Positions 7,047 to 14,873 are shown, counted from the stretch's first letter. The stretch is 20,503 nucleotides of DNA from Avoscillospira sp045589035 (GCA_045589035.1 JAZNFJ010000096.1:1-20503); one strand, 5' to 3'. The notes: generated from the letters alone by a model not told the origin. Translations and numbers: made by a program.

Positions 7047-7894
7047 CCGCCGCAGAAGAAGGCATGCTGCTGCTCTGCTGCCGCCTAAATGATCCAAACT
7101 GCAGACCGCTGACCATGCCTCAGTTCCGTGAACTGAGGCAGCGCGTCTTTCCTGCCCTTGCAGGAGAAGATCCGTTACGACAGCTGACCACCAGAGATCT
7201 GGTCGGATTGGGATATGACGAAATGTTTGCAGATCATATTCTCCATCTGTTGGATCGAGAAGAACAACTGATAGATTACCTTCGCAAGGCGGAGGAACTG
7301 GACATCTATCCCCTCACCCGGTTGTCTGCATACTTCCCCCACAGACTGCGCCAGGCCCTCGGTTATCACACCCCTGCCGTTCTGTTTTGCCGGGGTGATC
7401 TTTCCTTACTGCAGCAATCCGCGGTGGCTGTAATCGGTTCTCGCCGGTTAAAGCCAAAAAATCTTGCCTTTGCCCAGGACATGGGACGGTATTTGGCCCA
7501 GAACGATCTGGTTCTTGTTTCCGGAGGGGCTGCAGGGGCAGATTTAGCTGCCCAAAACGCCTGTGCTTCCAACGGCGGCAAATCCGTCATATTCGTGGCA
7601 GATCGACTGGCAGATCACGATCCAGCAGACCACACTCTGTACATCTCAGCTGACGGCTATGATATCCCCTTTGCCAACTACCGGGCCTTGGATCGGAATA
7701 AACTGATTCATGCACAGGCCCAAATAACTGTGGCTGTCCAATGCAGCCACGGCACAGGCGGCACATGGCAGGGCTGTACAGAGAATTTAAAGCACAAGTG
7801 GTCGAAACTGTTTGTGTTTGACGACGGTTCATCTGCCATGCATGACCTCATGCAGAAAGGCGCCAACCCCATCACCAACCCCACTGAGATATAA
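7043..7894 (+). CDS. DprA/Smf-like Rossmann-fold protein without winged helix
   Basis: Related to DNA-processing protein DprA, which loads RecA on single-stranded DNA in transformation. 283 aa. The N-terminal part (about 1-100) has a SAM/helical look (LVGLGYDEMFADHIL). The Rossmann core carries VIGSRR (130-134), SGGAAGAD (160-167, compare SGGARGID of DprA), ALDRNKLI (215-222, compare RNRLI) and a GTGG loop (237-240). The protein stops soon after the core, so the C-terminal winged-helix domain of classical DprA is absent, and the core is divergent. It may be a DprA paralogue or another nucleotide- or nucleic-acid-binding member of the superfamily rather than the competence protein. ATG 7043 overlaps the helicase stop by 4 nt. 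Fold assignment is good; function is uncertain. Confidence 0.82.
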   Translation: MTAAEEGMLLLCCRLNDPNCRPLTMPQFRELRQRVFPALAGEDPLRQLTTRDLVGLGYDEMFADHILHLLDREEQLIDYLRKAEELDIYPLTRLSAYFPHRLRQALGYHTPAVLFCRGDLSLLQQSAVAVIGSRRLKPKNLAFAQDMGRYLAQNDLVLVSGGAAGADLAAQNACASNGGKSVIFVADRLADHDPADHTLYISADGYDIPFANYRALDRNKLIHAQAQITVAVQCSHGTGGTWQGCTENLKHKWSKLFVFDDGSSAMHDLMQKGANPITNPTEI

Positions 7895-7895
7895 G

Positions 7896-7923
7896 AAAAG
7901 CACTCGCATAGCGAGTGCTTTTT
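7896..7923. terminator. Bidirectional terminator, helicase/DprA-like and HAD ends
   Basis: AAGCACTCGC (7898-7907), loop ATA, GCGAGTGCTT (7911-7920), flanked by A-rich and T-rich tracts. It directly follows the plus-strand stop at 7894 and lies about 50 nt past the end of the convergent HAD gene, so it probably ends both operons. Confidence 0.9.
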
Positions 7924-7970
7924 ATCGTATGAGAAACGCAATTCTCTTCTTCATTTAATTTTCAATTTTC

Positions 7971-8684
7971 TCAAAGCAGTTCCGCCACGATTTCCGGGAA
8001 CTTCCGGTAGTCATCTACCTTGAAGAACCGATAGCCTGCCAAAAGCACCGATTCATCATTGCCGCCAAGACCGTAGTCATCGCCTACATAGGCCACTTCC
8101 TCTTTGGCAAAACTGTGTTCCTTGGCATACATTTCCATTGCTGTGGCTTTGTTATAGGGTCTGGGTGCCATATCAAAGGAAGAAGACCCACCCACAAACA
8201 CGTTGTAATCGGCGAACACCTCCGTCACATCCGCAAAAATGGCACGGCGCTTGCTGCGGTCGGGATCAAAGGCAAGCTTGTCCTCTTGCTTGGCTTTGGT
8301 ACCAAGGAGAGGAAACGTGAAGCAGCCGGAGGCATGATATTCCACATTGTCGCCGGCAAATTCCTCGTAGCCGTACTTTTTCCGCAGAGCTGTCACTCTG
8401 GCTTCGATACTTTCCTTGTTGAAAGGCAAGCTGATGTCGCGGAGGATTTCAATATCGCCGATTTCCGGGCGATACTCAGCATACTGCATACCATAGCTGC
8501 CCAGAATGTCGATGGGAAAATGCTCCATCTGCTCAAAGATTCTTCTGCAAAGACCCGCACCGGACATGAGCAGCTTGTACTTCTTGCTCAGAGCATGGAG
8601 GGTTGCCAGATTTTCAGGGGGCAGATGGGTCTTATGCTGGCTCAAAGTGCCATCCAGATCAAAGGCGATCAGTTTGATGCTCAC
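7971..8684 (-). CDS. HAD-superfamily (IIB, PMM-like) phosphatase
   Basis: A cytoplasmic Mg-dependent phosphohydrolase or phosphomutase-like enzyme of 237 aa. HAD motif I is FDLDGTL, with nucleophile D9 and acid/base D11. Motif II is MSGAG (about 40-44), the motif III lysine is in PYNKATAM, and motif IV is VGDDYGLGGNDES. A cap domain between motifs II and III (GTKAKQEDKLAFDPDR) recalls eukaryotic-type phosphomannomutase/HAD-IIB proteins. The start is GTG 8684, with GGAGGT upstream, and overlaps the stop of the glycerol-1-phosphate dehydrogenase gene by 4 nt (GTGA), implying coupled translation and a linked function. A sugar phosphate or glycerol-1-phosphate substrate is possible; neither is shown by the sequence. 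It is the last gene of the operon. Confidence 0.87.
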   Translation of the reverse strand: MSIKLIAFDLDGTLSQHKTHLPPENLATLHALSKKYKLLMSGAGLCRRIFEQMEHFPIDILGSYGMQYAEYRPEIGDIEILRDISLPFNKESIEARVTALRKKYGYEEFAGDNVEYHASGCFTFPLLGTKAKQEDKLAFDPDRSKRRAIFADVTEVFADYNVFVGGSSSFDMAPRPYNKATAMEMYAKEHSFAKEEVAYVGDDYGLGGNDESVLLAGYRFFKVDDYRKFPEIVAELL

Positions 8685-9952
8685 AGCAGTTCCACCTCCG
8701 GTGTATAAAGGTTAAACACCCACAAAACAGAATGCCGGTCGCGAAGATCCTTGGCATAGATTACGCAATCGCGAAGTTTCTGGATACCGTACATCTTTTC
8801 CATATCGGAGAAATGCAGGCCGATAGCTTCCACCAGTTTTTCTGCTTCATCAGAATTGGGGGCTTCGTTCATGAGATCGCAGATCTCGTCCCACTTCTCC
8901 TCGATGATTGAAAAATCGTCACGCTCGTACATGCCATACTCTTTCTGCAGTGCAAAAACACCTTCGGCAGAGCCGGTATAGACCCGACGGATCTCCTCTT
9001 CCCAGCGAACCTTATCGATCACTCTGCGGACAGGGTGAGCCTTGGCAATGGCTGTACGCATTTTTGCGGTAATCACAGAGGAATACAGCACATCCAGACC
9101 GTGATCAAAGTAGGGCTTATTTTCCTGCAGACCGGTGATCTCAAAGAAGTGAGAAAGATGGTGCTCACTGCCGGAAGCAGGTCTGGAATTGCCCACATAG
9201 GCGATGGTAATACCTGCCACCACCAGAGCCTCCATCAAAGCATCCACCGCTTCGGCATCCCGGGCAAGGATGCCCTCAGCCAGATCACGGACTCTGATGG
9301 CCGTTGCGTACAGAATGTCATAGACCTTCTGGCAGTAATACTCGTTATAGAGCAGGGCGCCCAGCTTCCAGTCATTGAGGCTGGAGAATTTGCCGACGAT
9401 ATCGCCGTAGCCTGCCTGCAGCATTTCCATAGGTGCATTGCGAATGACATCGGAAACTGCAAAGATGGCCTTGGGCGTATGGGAAGGCAGGGTGGTCTTC
9501 ATGCCGCCAAAGAGCATAGCCGCAACCGTAGAAGCATAGCCATCCATGGAAGGCGCGGTAGCGACAATATAATAAGAGATCTTTCGCTTGTAACTGATAT
9601 AACGGCTCATGTCATTGATGACACCAGAGCCAACACCTACGATCAGATCCACATCCTCGGACATCTGGCTTTCCGCCAGCTCCACGGCAGCTTCGTTGGG
9701 TACCAGCCGTTCTTTTCCGTAGGGCAGAACCACCACAATGGGGTTCTTGGCAGACAGCTTCTCTGCCACCATCTTACCGCAGGCGTCCCATGTGTTCTCA
9801 TCTGCCAGCAGTACGATTTTGTCAAATGCTCTACATTTTTCTTCCAGACGGTCCAGGACATCCGGTCCGATAGCAACTGTTTCGATGGGACAAATATGAT
9901 CTCTGCCGCATGTGCAGCCGGAAATCCCGCGAATCAATTCTTGAATATCCAT
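8681..9952 (-). CDS. egsA: sn-Glycerol-1-phosphate dehydrogenase (AraM/EgsA family)
   Basis: Reduces dihydroxyacetone phosphate to sn-glycerol-1-phosphate, the stereoisomer used for archaeal-type ether lipids and, in Bacillus, by the AraM/PcrB pathway. 423 aa from ATG 9952, preceded by TTGAGGT; an in-frame ATG at 9970 lacks a site. Family features: the N-terminal CTCGRDH (14-20), a dinucleotide-binding loop GVGSGVIND (106-114), the diagnostic ATAPSMDGYAS (131-141), and metal ligands in GYGDIVGK (D184), GSEHHLSH (H264/H265) and YFDHGLD (H284). Length is slightly above that of Bacillus AraM owing to the C-terminal helical region. It lies 21 nt after the nitrilase gene and overlaps the HAD gene. 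No PcrB-type prenyltransferase is in the window, so the fate of the product is open. Confidence 0.92.
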   Translation of the reverse strand: MDIQELIRGISGCTCGRDHICPIETVAIGPDVLDRLEEKCRAFDKIVLLADENTWDACGKMVAEKLSAKNPIVVVLPYGKERLVPNEAAVELAESQMSEDVDLIVGVGSGVINDMSRYISYKRKISYYIVATAPSMDGYASTVAAMLFGGMKTTLPSHTPKAIFAVSDVIRNAPMEMLQAGYGDIVGKFSSLNDWKLGALLYNEYYCQKVYDILYATAIRVRDLAEGILARDAEAVDALMEALVVAGITIAYVGNSRPASGSEHHLSHFFEITGLQENKPYFDHGLDVLYSSVITAKMRTAIAKAHPVRRVIDKVRWEEEIRRVYTGSAEGVFALQKEYGMYERDDFSIIEEKWDEICDLMNEAPNSDEAEKLVEAIGLHFSDMEKMYGIQKLRDCVIYAKDLRDRHSVLWVFNLYTPEVELL

Positions 9953-9973
9953 ATATACCTCAAAAAACATCCA

Positions 9974-10774
9974 TTATTTTCTGAAAACTTCAGGTCGAAG
10001 TCCTGCATTGATAAAATCATCATTACGGATGAGATTGCCGCCAAATCCGGCACTGCGCATATACTTGAATTTAGGGTCCACATCTGCCGTAATATGGCCA
10101 ACATCTTTCCCCATGTCGCACAAAATCGCTCCATTCGGCGATACAATCATAGAACAGCCGCCATGCGCTTCATCGTCCATCGAGTAGGAGGACTTGGCAA
10201 CGTAGGCATTGCAGCGGAAGGCAATCATCTTGGTCTGGGCGCGCAGGATGTCGGTACGCTCCCCTCTCTGGTAGCCGGGAAGGAGAATGATATCCGGTTT
10301 TTGAGATGCCAGATACTCAATCTGTTCATTGAAATAAACATCATAACAAGTCAGAAAACCAAATCGAATGCCATCCAGATCACAAACACAGGCACCGCTG
10401 CCATAAGATACACCGAGATCCACTTCAGAAGGCGGCAGGTGAATTTTATCATAGATAAAGGCAACCTCACCCATTTTATCAAACAGATAGGTACTGTTTT
10501 TCACTTCACCATCTCGTTGTTCCAGCACATTGATGGCAATATAAGAGGACTTTCTTTTTGCGATTTCCGAAGCTTTTTCAAGCATATCCTTGGCGCGGGG
10601 CATTGCCTTGCGTTCACTTTCTGCATCCGAAATACCGCCGGCATTGGAATATTCCGGCAGAACCGCCAGAGAGTTTTCCTCGATTACTTCCAGTTCTTCC
10701 ATTAAGAAATCCGCAATTTTCACATCCGGATGTTCACCAGCAAAATATGGGGGTTGTATAACTGTAATTTTCAC
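9974..10774 (-). CDS. Nitrilase-superfamily carbon-nitrogen hydrolase
   Basis: A cytoplasmic amidase or N-carbamoyl-type hydrolase of unknown substrate, 266 aa. The catalytic triad is clear: E41 in LPEYS, K110 in YDKIHLPP and C143 in TCYDVYF. The late family signature around RCNAYVAKSS and the GGCSMIVSPNG segment are also present, so it should be active. There is no signal peptide. The start is GTG 10774, with AAAGGAG about 10 nt upstream and GAGAGG close by, 21 nt after the permease stop; an identical 21-nt gap follows to the G1P dehydrogenase. Omega-amidase, N-carbamoyl-amino acid amidase or beta-ureidopropionase-like roles are all possible. Confidence 0.9.
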   Translation of the reverse strand: MKITVIQPPYFAGEHPDVKIADFLMEELEVIEENSLAVLPEYSNAGGISDAESERKAMPRAKDMLEKASEIAKRKSSYIAINVLEQRDGEVKNSTYLFDKMGEVAFIYDKIHLPPSEVDLGVSYGSGACVCDLDGIRFGFLTCYDVYFNEQIEYLASQKPDIILLPGYQRGERTDILRAQTKMIAFRCNAYVAKSSYSMDDEAHGGCSMIVSPNGAILCDMGKDVGHITADVDPKFKYMRSAGFGGNLIRNDDFINAGLRPEVFRK

Positions 10775-10795
10775 CCTCTCAGCGCTCCTTTATGT

Positions 10796-12181
10796 TTACT
10801 CATGGCGGATGGCTTCCAGGGCCGGAATCTTTACTGCCTTGTTGGCAGGATAGAAACCGGATATCAGACCGATGGCAATGGAAATGACCAGACCCGTCAC
10901 GATCAGCCAGCCGGGGATCACCGAAATTCGGCTGCCCGGTGTGGTCAAGGCCTGCCAAAGTCCACCCAAAGAGGAAAGGGGCATGCCCTGAAACAGGTCC
11001 TGCAGGTAGCTGCCTGCTCCCACGGACGCCAGATTCATCACAAATCCAATGAGCAGACTGATAAGCACACCTGCCATGCCGCCCAAAAGTCCGATACAGC
11101 CGGCTTCCAGCAGAAATATCCGCCGGATATCTTTCACATAGCAGCCCAAAGCCTTCATGACACCGATCTCCCGGGTCCGCTCGGTGATGGACATGACCAT
11201 GGTGTTCATAATGCCGATGGCGGCAACAAACAGAGAAATCGCACCCAGTCCGCCAAAGACCATCTGCTGGCGGTTGGTTTCCTCCAGCATGGGCTCCCGG
11301 ATGGACTCCATGGACCAGGTTTCAAAGCCGAGATTTTTGATCTCATCCTGCACCCCGGCAAGATTTTCAATATCATCCACCTTGACCACGGCATTGTCGT
11401 ACTTCACCTGCTCCCGGCTGGGGGCAAAGCCCTGCGCTTTGGTCAGCTCCGCCTGCAGAGCCTGCATATCGGCAATGTCCATGACCATGCCCTCGCTGGT
11501 TTCGTAGCCACGGCCATTATCTTCCTTCATAATACCGACCACCTGCACTTCCCGCTGGATGGTCTTGTTTTCATCCACCTGTATGGTCAGCTTCATCTTC
11601 ATGCCCAAGGGGTTAAAATAGGGCTCCGGAATGTTTTCTGTGTCCAGATTGCCCTCTTCATCAAAGACATAGCGGTCAATCTGATTGCGGCCCTCCGGCC
11701 GTCTGGTATCCTGAAAGGTGTAGGCAAAATACTGCCCCACCACCACTTGAATTTCCTTCATGCCGGCAACGGGATAGTCCCCTTCCAGCAGTTCGTAGCC
11801 GATGGCCTCCATGGCCTTGGTATGCAGGCCCTGGGTATAGCCCCATTGCTGGGCATAGCGGTCGTTGGTACCTGCCTCAAGGGTATAGCTGTAGGGGCAG
11901 TACTGCTTGGCAGAAGCCGCCACCACATGCTCCATTTGCCGCATCTGGTCCAATGCATCATCATTGAGGGGTGACTGTCCATAGCCATAGATCTCGATCA
12001 GAGAAAGGTCGCCCATAGACTGGAGCATGACCTCCATGCTCTCCCCCGATGCCACACCAATGGAAACCATGATGATAATGGCGGTACAGCCGATCATCAC
12101 ACCCAAAGCCGTGAGAATGGTTCTGCCTTTTCGCCGCAGAAGGTTCTGGCGGCACATGGCAAACAGGTCAAGAAAGCCCAT
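10796..12181 (-). CDS. ABC transporter permease, FtsX/MacB type
   Basis: Membrane subunit of a type VII (MacB/FtsX-like) ABC system. 461 aa from ATG 12181, chosen for GGAGG at about 6 nt upstream; longer in-frame starts lie inside the preceding gene with no site. Topology is the standard four-helix plan: an N-terminal LLRRKGRTILTALGV region and helix (about 20-45), a large extracytoplasmic MacB-like domain (about 50-310), then three C-terminal helices with the FtsX motif (MSITERTREIGVMKALG), the coupling region to the ATPase. It overlaps the preceding extracytoplasmic-protein gene by 14 nt. Such systems export peptides or lipoproteins or transmit force across the membrane rather than import solutes. 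The substrate is unknown. Confidence 0.93.
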   Translation of the reverse strand: MGFLDLFAMCRQNLLRRKGRTILTALGVMIGCTAIIIMVSIGVASGESMEVMLQSMGDLSLIEIYGYGQSPLNDDALDQMRQMEHVVAASAKQYCPYSYTLEAGTNDRYAQQWGYTQGLHTKAMEAIGYELLEGDYPVAGMKEIQVVVGQYFAYTFQDTRRPEGRNQIDRYVFDEEGNLDTENIPEPYFNPLGMKMKLTIQVDENKTIQREVQVVGIMKEDNGRGYETSEGMVMDIADMQALQAELTKAQGFAPSREQVKYDNAVVKVDDIENLAGVQDEIKNLGFETWSMESIREPMLEETNRQQMVFGGLGAISLFVAAIGIMNTMVMSITERTREIGVMKALGCYVKDIRRIFLLEAGCIGLLGGMAGVLISLLIGFVMNLASVGAGSYLQDLFQGMPLSSLGGLWQALTTPGSRISVIPGWLIVTGLVISIAIGLISGFYPANKAVKIPALEAIRHE

Positions 12182-13865
12182 CCGTATCCTCCGTCCCATC
12201 GGTAAAGACAAATGTATCCACCACACCGGACTTTTTCTTGTTCCGCTTCTTTAGGATAACAATCAGCACCACCAAGCCTGCGGCAACCACACCAAGGACC
12301 ACCGGCAAGATCCAGCCGGTATTGGCTTTGGGTTCTTCCATCATAATTTCTTCTTCCGGCATGGGTTCGGGGACATACATCTCGTTGACCATGACCTCGA
12401 AATCAAATTCCTTCTGCATCACCTGCATGGCATCATCCTCATAGGTGATGACCACCTTGCAGGTCTGCTCCCCTGCCAGTTCCGGGGTGATGATGAAATC
12501 GATGGTACCGCTTCGTCCGGCTTCCACATTGCCGATATTCTGCACCTTGCTCATGGCAGGGATATCCCCCTGCAACTCAGCGGAAATGTTATAGACCGTG
12601 CTCTTGCCCTTGTTCACATAGCTGAGGGTCAGGAAAGATTCCTGGAACTGCCATGCTTCCACAAAGGTGGTATCCTGGGTCAGTTCAAAGCGGTCCAGCT
12701 GATAGACCGGCAGGCTGATGGTCTGATCCTGGGTGACGGCTCTGCGCTCATCGCCGTCGATGTACTCATAGCTGAAATGCACCGTCACCACCGCGGGGGC
12801 TGTGGGTGCGGCAGGCAATGCCTGCAGATTGATAGACTGGCTCTGTGTATTCCCCGGCTTCACAGAGGAAAAATGGAAGGAGTTGGAAGAATTGGTAATG
12901 GCCAGCGCCGTGCCGGGATCGATGGTCATGACAATATTTTCCACGGTCTTCACCGCAGAGGTATTTTTGAACTCCAGATTGAGATCAAAGGCCGTGCCGG
13001 CATAGATCTTCTCCGTACCGTAGTCGTAGGCGGAAACGATCACATTGGGTACCGATGCGCTCATGGAGGTGGTTTCCTTGGATGCCACCGCAGACAAAGG
13101 CACCGTCTGGGTGCTGGAACCGCGGGTCAGGGCATCGGACTGGGCATAGGCATAGCTGACTTCCACGGAAAGGGACTGAGATGCCGAAGAAATGGCATCC
13201 GGGGCGCGCAAAGTCACCTCAAAGAAGGCCACATCCCCCCGCCAGATACTGCCCAGAGGATAGGTCACGCTGTTGTCGGTGATCTGCAGATCGGCAGAAG
13301 GGGTAACCACCGCCACCACATCATCCAGGGGCTGGTCCGTGAGATTTTTCACCCACATTTTCACCGTCTGGCTCTCACCCTTGGCGATGGCTTTGGGCTG
13401 ATCCTCCCGGCCCACCTGCAGAACAGGGGTAGTCTGATCCGGCGTCTGCTGGGGAATTTCCGAGTCGGGTACGCACTCATGGATGGTCAAAGTCAGCACT
13501 TCTCCGTCCACACGCATCATAAAGGTGTTGCCCTCACCCATATACCGGGCAGCGGTGAAAACCACGGGAACATAGCCGTTTTCATCTTTTTGTGCGCCTT
13601 GATATGCCAGATGTGCACCGTTGAACGAGGAGGTTTCCGGTGCAATCTTCAAGGCTTCCAGTTCTGTTTCTGCTGCATTGTAGAGCCAGATGTAAATATC
13701 CACCAGTTCGCCTTCATAGATCTCCCTTTGAGATACCTCATATCGGGCAACGATCCAGTTGTTCACATAGAAGTTGTTTTCTCCCAGACCTTCTGCCTGC
13801 ACCATCACCGGGCACAGGAGCAAAACCACCAGAAGCAATGCCAAAATTCTCTTACATACCTTCAT
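12168..13865 (-). CDS. Membrane-anchored extracytoplasmic protein of ABC system
   Basis: A predicted cell-surface partner of the ABC exporter, 565 aa. It has a Sec signal peptide (1-25, basic start then an L/V-rich core ending VQA), a long ectodomain of repeated beta-sandwich character (segments with paired NVIVS..Y, KIYAGTAFDLNLEFKNTS, SVKPGNTQSQSINL, as in CARDB/NEW3-like and COG1361-type S-layer-related proteins), a C-terminal transmembrane helix (about 522-543, WILPVVLG..VLIVIL) and a KKRNKKK stop-transfer tail. ATG 13865 was chosen over the upstream in-frame start at 13892 for the signal peptide and a GAGGG site. It overlaps both neighbours by exactly 14 nt. It is probably an adaptor or substrate-capture subunit. 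Domain naming is by pattern only. Confidence 0.82.
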   Translation of the reverse strand: MKVCKRILALLLVVLLLCPVMVQAEGLGENNFYVNNWIVARYEVSQREIYEGELVDIYIWLYNAAETELEALKIAPETSSFNGAHLAYQGAQKDENGYVPVVFTAARYMGEGNTFMMRVDGEVLTLTIHECVPDSEIPQQTPDQTTPVLQVGREDQPKAIAKGESQTVKMWVKNLTDQPLDDVVAVVTPSADLQITDNSVTYPLGSIWRGDVAFFEVTLRAPDAISSASQSLSVEVSYAYAQSDALTRGSSTQTVPLSAVASKETTSMSASVPNVIVSAYDYGTEKIYAGTAFDLNLEFKNTSAVKTVENIVMTIDPGTALAITNSSNSFHFSSVKPGNTQSQSINLQALPAAPTAPAVVTVHFSYEYIDGDERRAVTQDQTISLPVYQLDRFELTQDTTFVEAWQFQESFLTLSYVNKGKSTVYNISAELQGDIPAMSKVQNIGNVEAGRSGTIDFIITPELAGEQTCKVVITYEDDAMQVMQKEFDFEVMVNEMYVPEPMPEEEIMMEEPKANTGWILPVVLGVVAAGLVVLIVILKKRNKKKSGVVDTFVFTDGTEDTDGLS

Positions 13866-14562
13866 ATTCTGTCCCTCTTTGCTCATCGGCAATAATCTCG
13901 CCGTCTTTCAATGTCAAAATTCGGTCGGCATAGGCTGCCATTTCCGCATCGTGGCTGACCATAATAATGGTCTGCCGGAAGGTCCGGGCAAAATCCCGGA
14001 TCATCTCCATGACCTCCACGGTGGTCTTGGAGTCCAGATTGCCCGTGGGCTCATCGGCATAGACCACAGCAGGCCTTGCAATAAAGGCTCTGGCGATGCC
14101 AACCCGCTGCTGCTGTCCGCCGGACATCTGGGAAGGATAGTGATCTTTCCGATCGGCAAGACCCACTCTTTCCAGCATTTCCTTCGCCATTTTCTGCCGT
14201 TTGGCCTTTGGAACTCCCCGGAACATCAATGGAAGTGCCACATTTTCCGCCGCTGTCATGGTAGGCAGCAGATTGTAGGACTGAAACACAAACCCCAGAT
14301 GCTTTTGGCGGAACACTGCCAGCGCATTCTCGCTGAGCCTGTCCACAGGAACACCGCCGATGGTCACAGACCCCGCCGTGGGCCGTTCCAACCCTGCCAG
14401 CTGGTTCAGGAGGGTGGATTTTCCAGAGCCGGAAGTGCCGAAGATGCAGACGATCTGCCCTTTTTCAATCTCCAGATCGATGGATTTCAGCGCTACCACG
14501 GTTTCTTCGCCCATGGGGTACTCTTTTCGCAGTCCTTTGACACAAATCAAGGGCTTCGACAC
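13852..14562 (-). CDS. ABC transporter ATP-binding protein, MacB/LolD type
   Basis: Cytoplasmic ATPase that drives the adjacent FtsX-type permease. 236 aa with Walker A GTSGSGKS (about 43-50), Q-loop VFQSYNLLPTMTA, signature MSGGQQQRVGIARA, Walker B VVYADEPT, a D-loop (GNLDSKT) and an H-loop (VSHD). The YNLLPTMTA and GNLDSKT context is characteristic of the LolD/MacB/FtsE branch. GTG 14562 is the start, with GGGAGGT upstream; the nearby ATG runs straight into TAG. First gene of the six-gene operon; its 3' end overlaps the next gene by 14 nt. Confidence 0.96.
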   Translation of the reverse strand: MSKPLICVKGLRKEYPMGEETVVALKSIDLEIEKGQIVCIFGTSGSGKSTLLNQLAGLERPTAGSVTIGGVPVDRLSENALAVFRQKHLGFVFQSYNLLPTMTAAENVALPLMFRGVPKAKRQKMAKEMLERVGLADRKDHYPSQMSGGQQQRVGIARAFIARPAVVYADEPTGNLDSKTTVEVMEMIRDFARTFRQTIIMVSHDAEMAAYADRILTLKDGEIIADEQRGTEYEGM

Positions 14563-14594
14563 TACATCTTCACCTCCCGTTTATACTTAAACAC

Positions 14595-14623
14595 ATTATA
14601 TACCATTAGACGATGCTTGCATA
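14595..14623 (-). promoter_or_regulatory. Probable promoter of the ABC/nitrilase/G1PDH operon
   Basis: A good -10 TATAAT (14600-14595) lies about 33 nt upstream of the ATPase start, with only a weak -35 (TATGCA, 14623-14618) at 17-nt spacing. A weak -35 may mean activator dependence or low expression. The alternative is readthrough from upstream, but two terminators stand in the way. Confidence 0.55.
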
Positions 14624-14685
14624 GTATTGGTTCTCAAGTTTTATAGAATCTTATAATTTTTCCCAAAAGAAAGGATCCCTCCGAT

Positions 14686-14723
14686 AAAGAAAAACACCAT
14701 CCGTTTGGATGGTGTTTTTCTTT
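14686..14723. terminator. Strong symmetric terminator downstream of repeat element
   Basis: A perfect 17-bp inverted repeat (14686-14702 with 14707-14723, loop GTTT) containing ACACCATCC/GGATGGTGT, with A-rich and T-rich outer ends. It can act on either strand. On the minus strand it follows directly after the second copy of the tRNA-Ser 3' end, exactly as terminator 14837-14872 follows the tRNA. Confidence 0.9.
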
Positions 14724-14743
14724 GGCGGAGTGGGAGGGATTCG
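14723..14743 (-). repeat. Second copy of the tRNA-Ser 3' end (21 bp)
   Basis: A perfect 21-bp direct repeat of 14874-14894. It corresponds to tRNA-Ser nucleotides 72-92, from inside the T-loop through the acceptor 3' strand and CCA. T-loop-to-3'-end duplications are the usual footprint of tyrosine-integrase attachment sites, but no integrase is present and the two copies are only 151 bp apart. Confidence 0.9.
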
Positions 14744-14819
14744 CTTTTCTGCGGAAAAGCCACGGCGGTTGCGACAGTCCACCGGACTGTCGCTAAGAGC
14801 CGCCTTTCGAATCCCTCCC
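14732..14819 (-). repeat. 88-bp cloverleaf-like inverted-repeat element
   Basis: The outer stem is a perfect 12-bp inverted repeat (14732-14743 with 14808-14819; GGGAGGGATTCG on one arm) derived from the tRNA-Ser T-arm and acceptor strand. Inside are a 7-bp hairpin with 4-nt loop (14743-14760), and a five-bp GGCGG/CCGCC stem (14764-14768 with 14800-14804) enclosing a perfect 10-bp hairpin with 3-nt loop (14771-14780 with 14784-14793). The size and branched layout resemble a tRNA, though it has no anticodon arm homologous to the tRNA. No credible protein is encoded. It may be a mobile or REP/MITE-like repeat, an attachment-site scar, or a structured RNA co-transcribed with the tRNA. Confidence 0.75.
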
Positions 14820-14836
14820 TTGGAATACCATACCAT

Positions 14837-14872
14837 AAAAAAGAAGCTCACCTTTCGGTGAACTTCTTTTTT
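14837..14872. terminator. Terminator of tRNA-Ser
   Basis: AAAAAAGAAG-CTCACC, loop TTTC, GGTGAA-CTTCTTTTTT: a 16-bp stem with one mismatch, starting 1 nt after the encoded CCA on the minus strand and ending in a U-run. Confidence 0.9.
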
Positions 14873-14873
14873 A

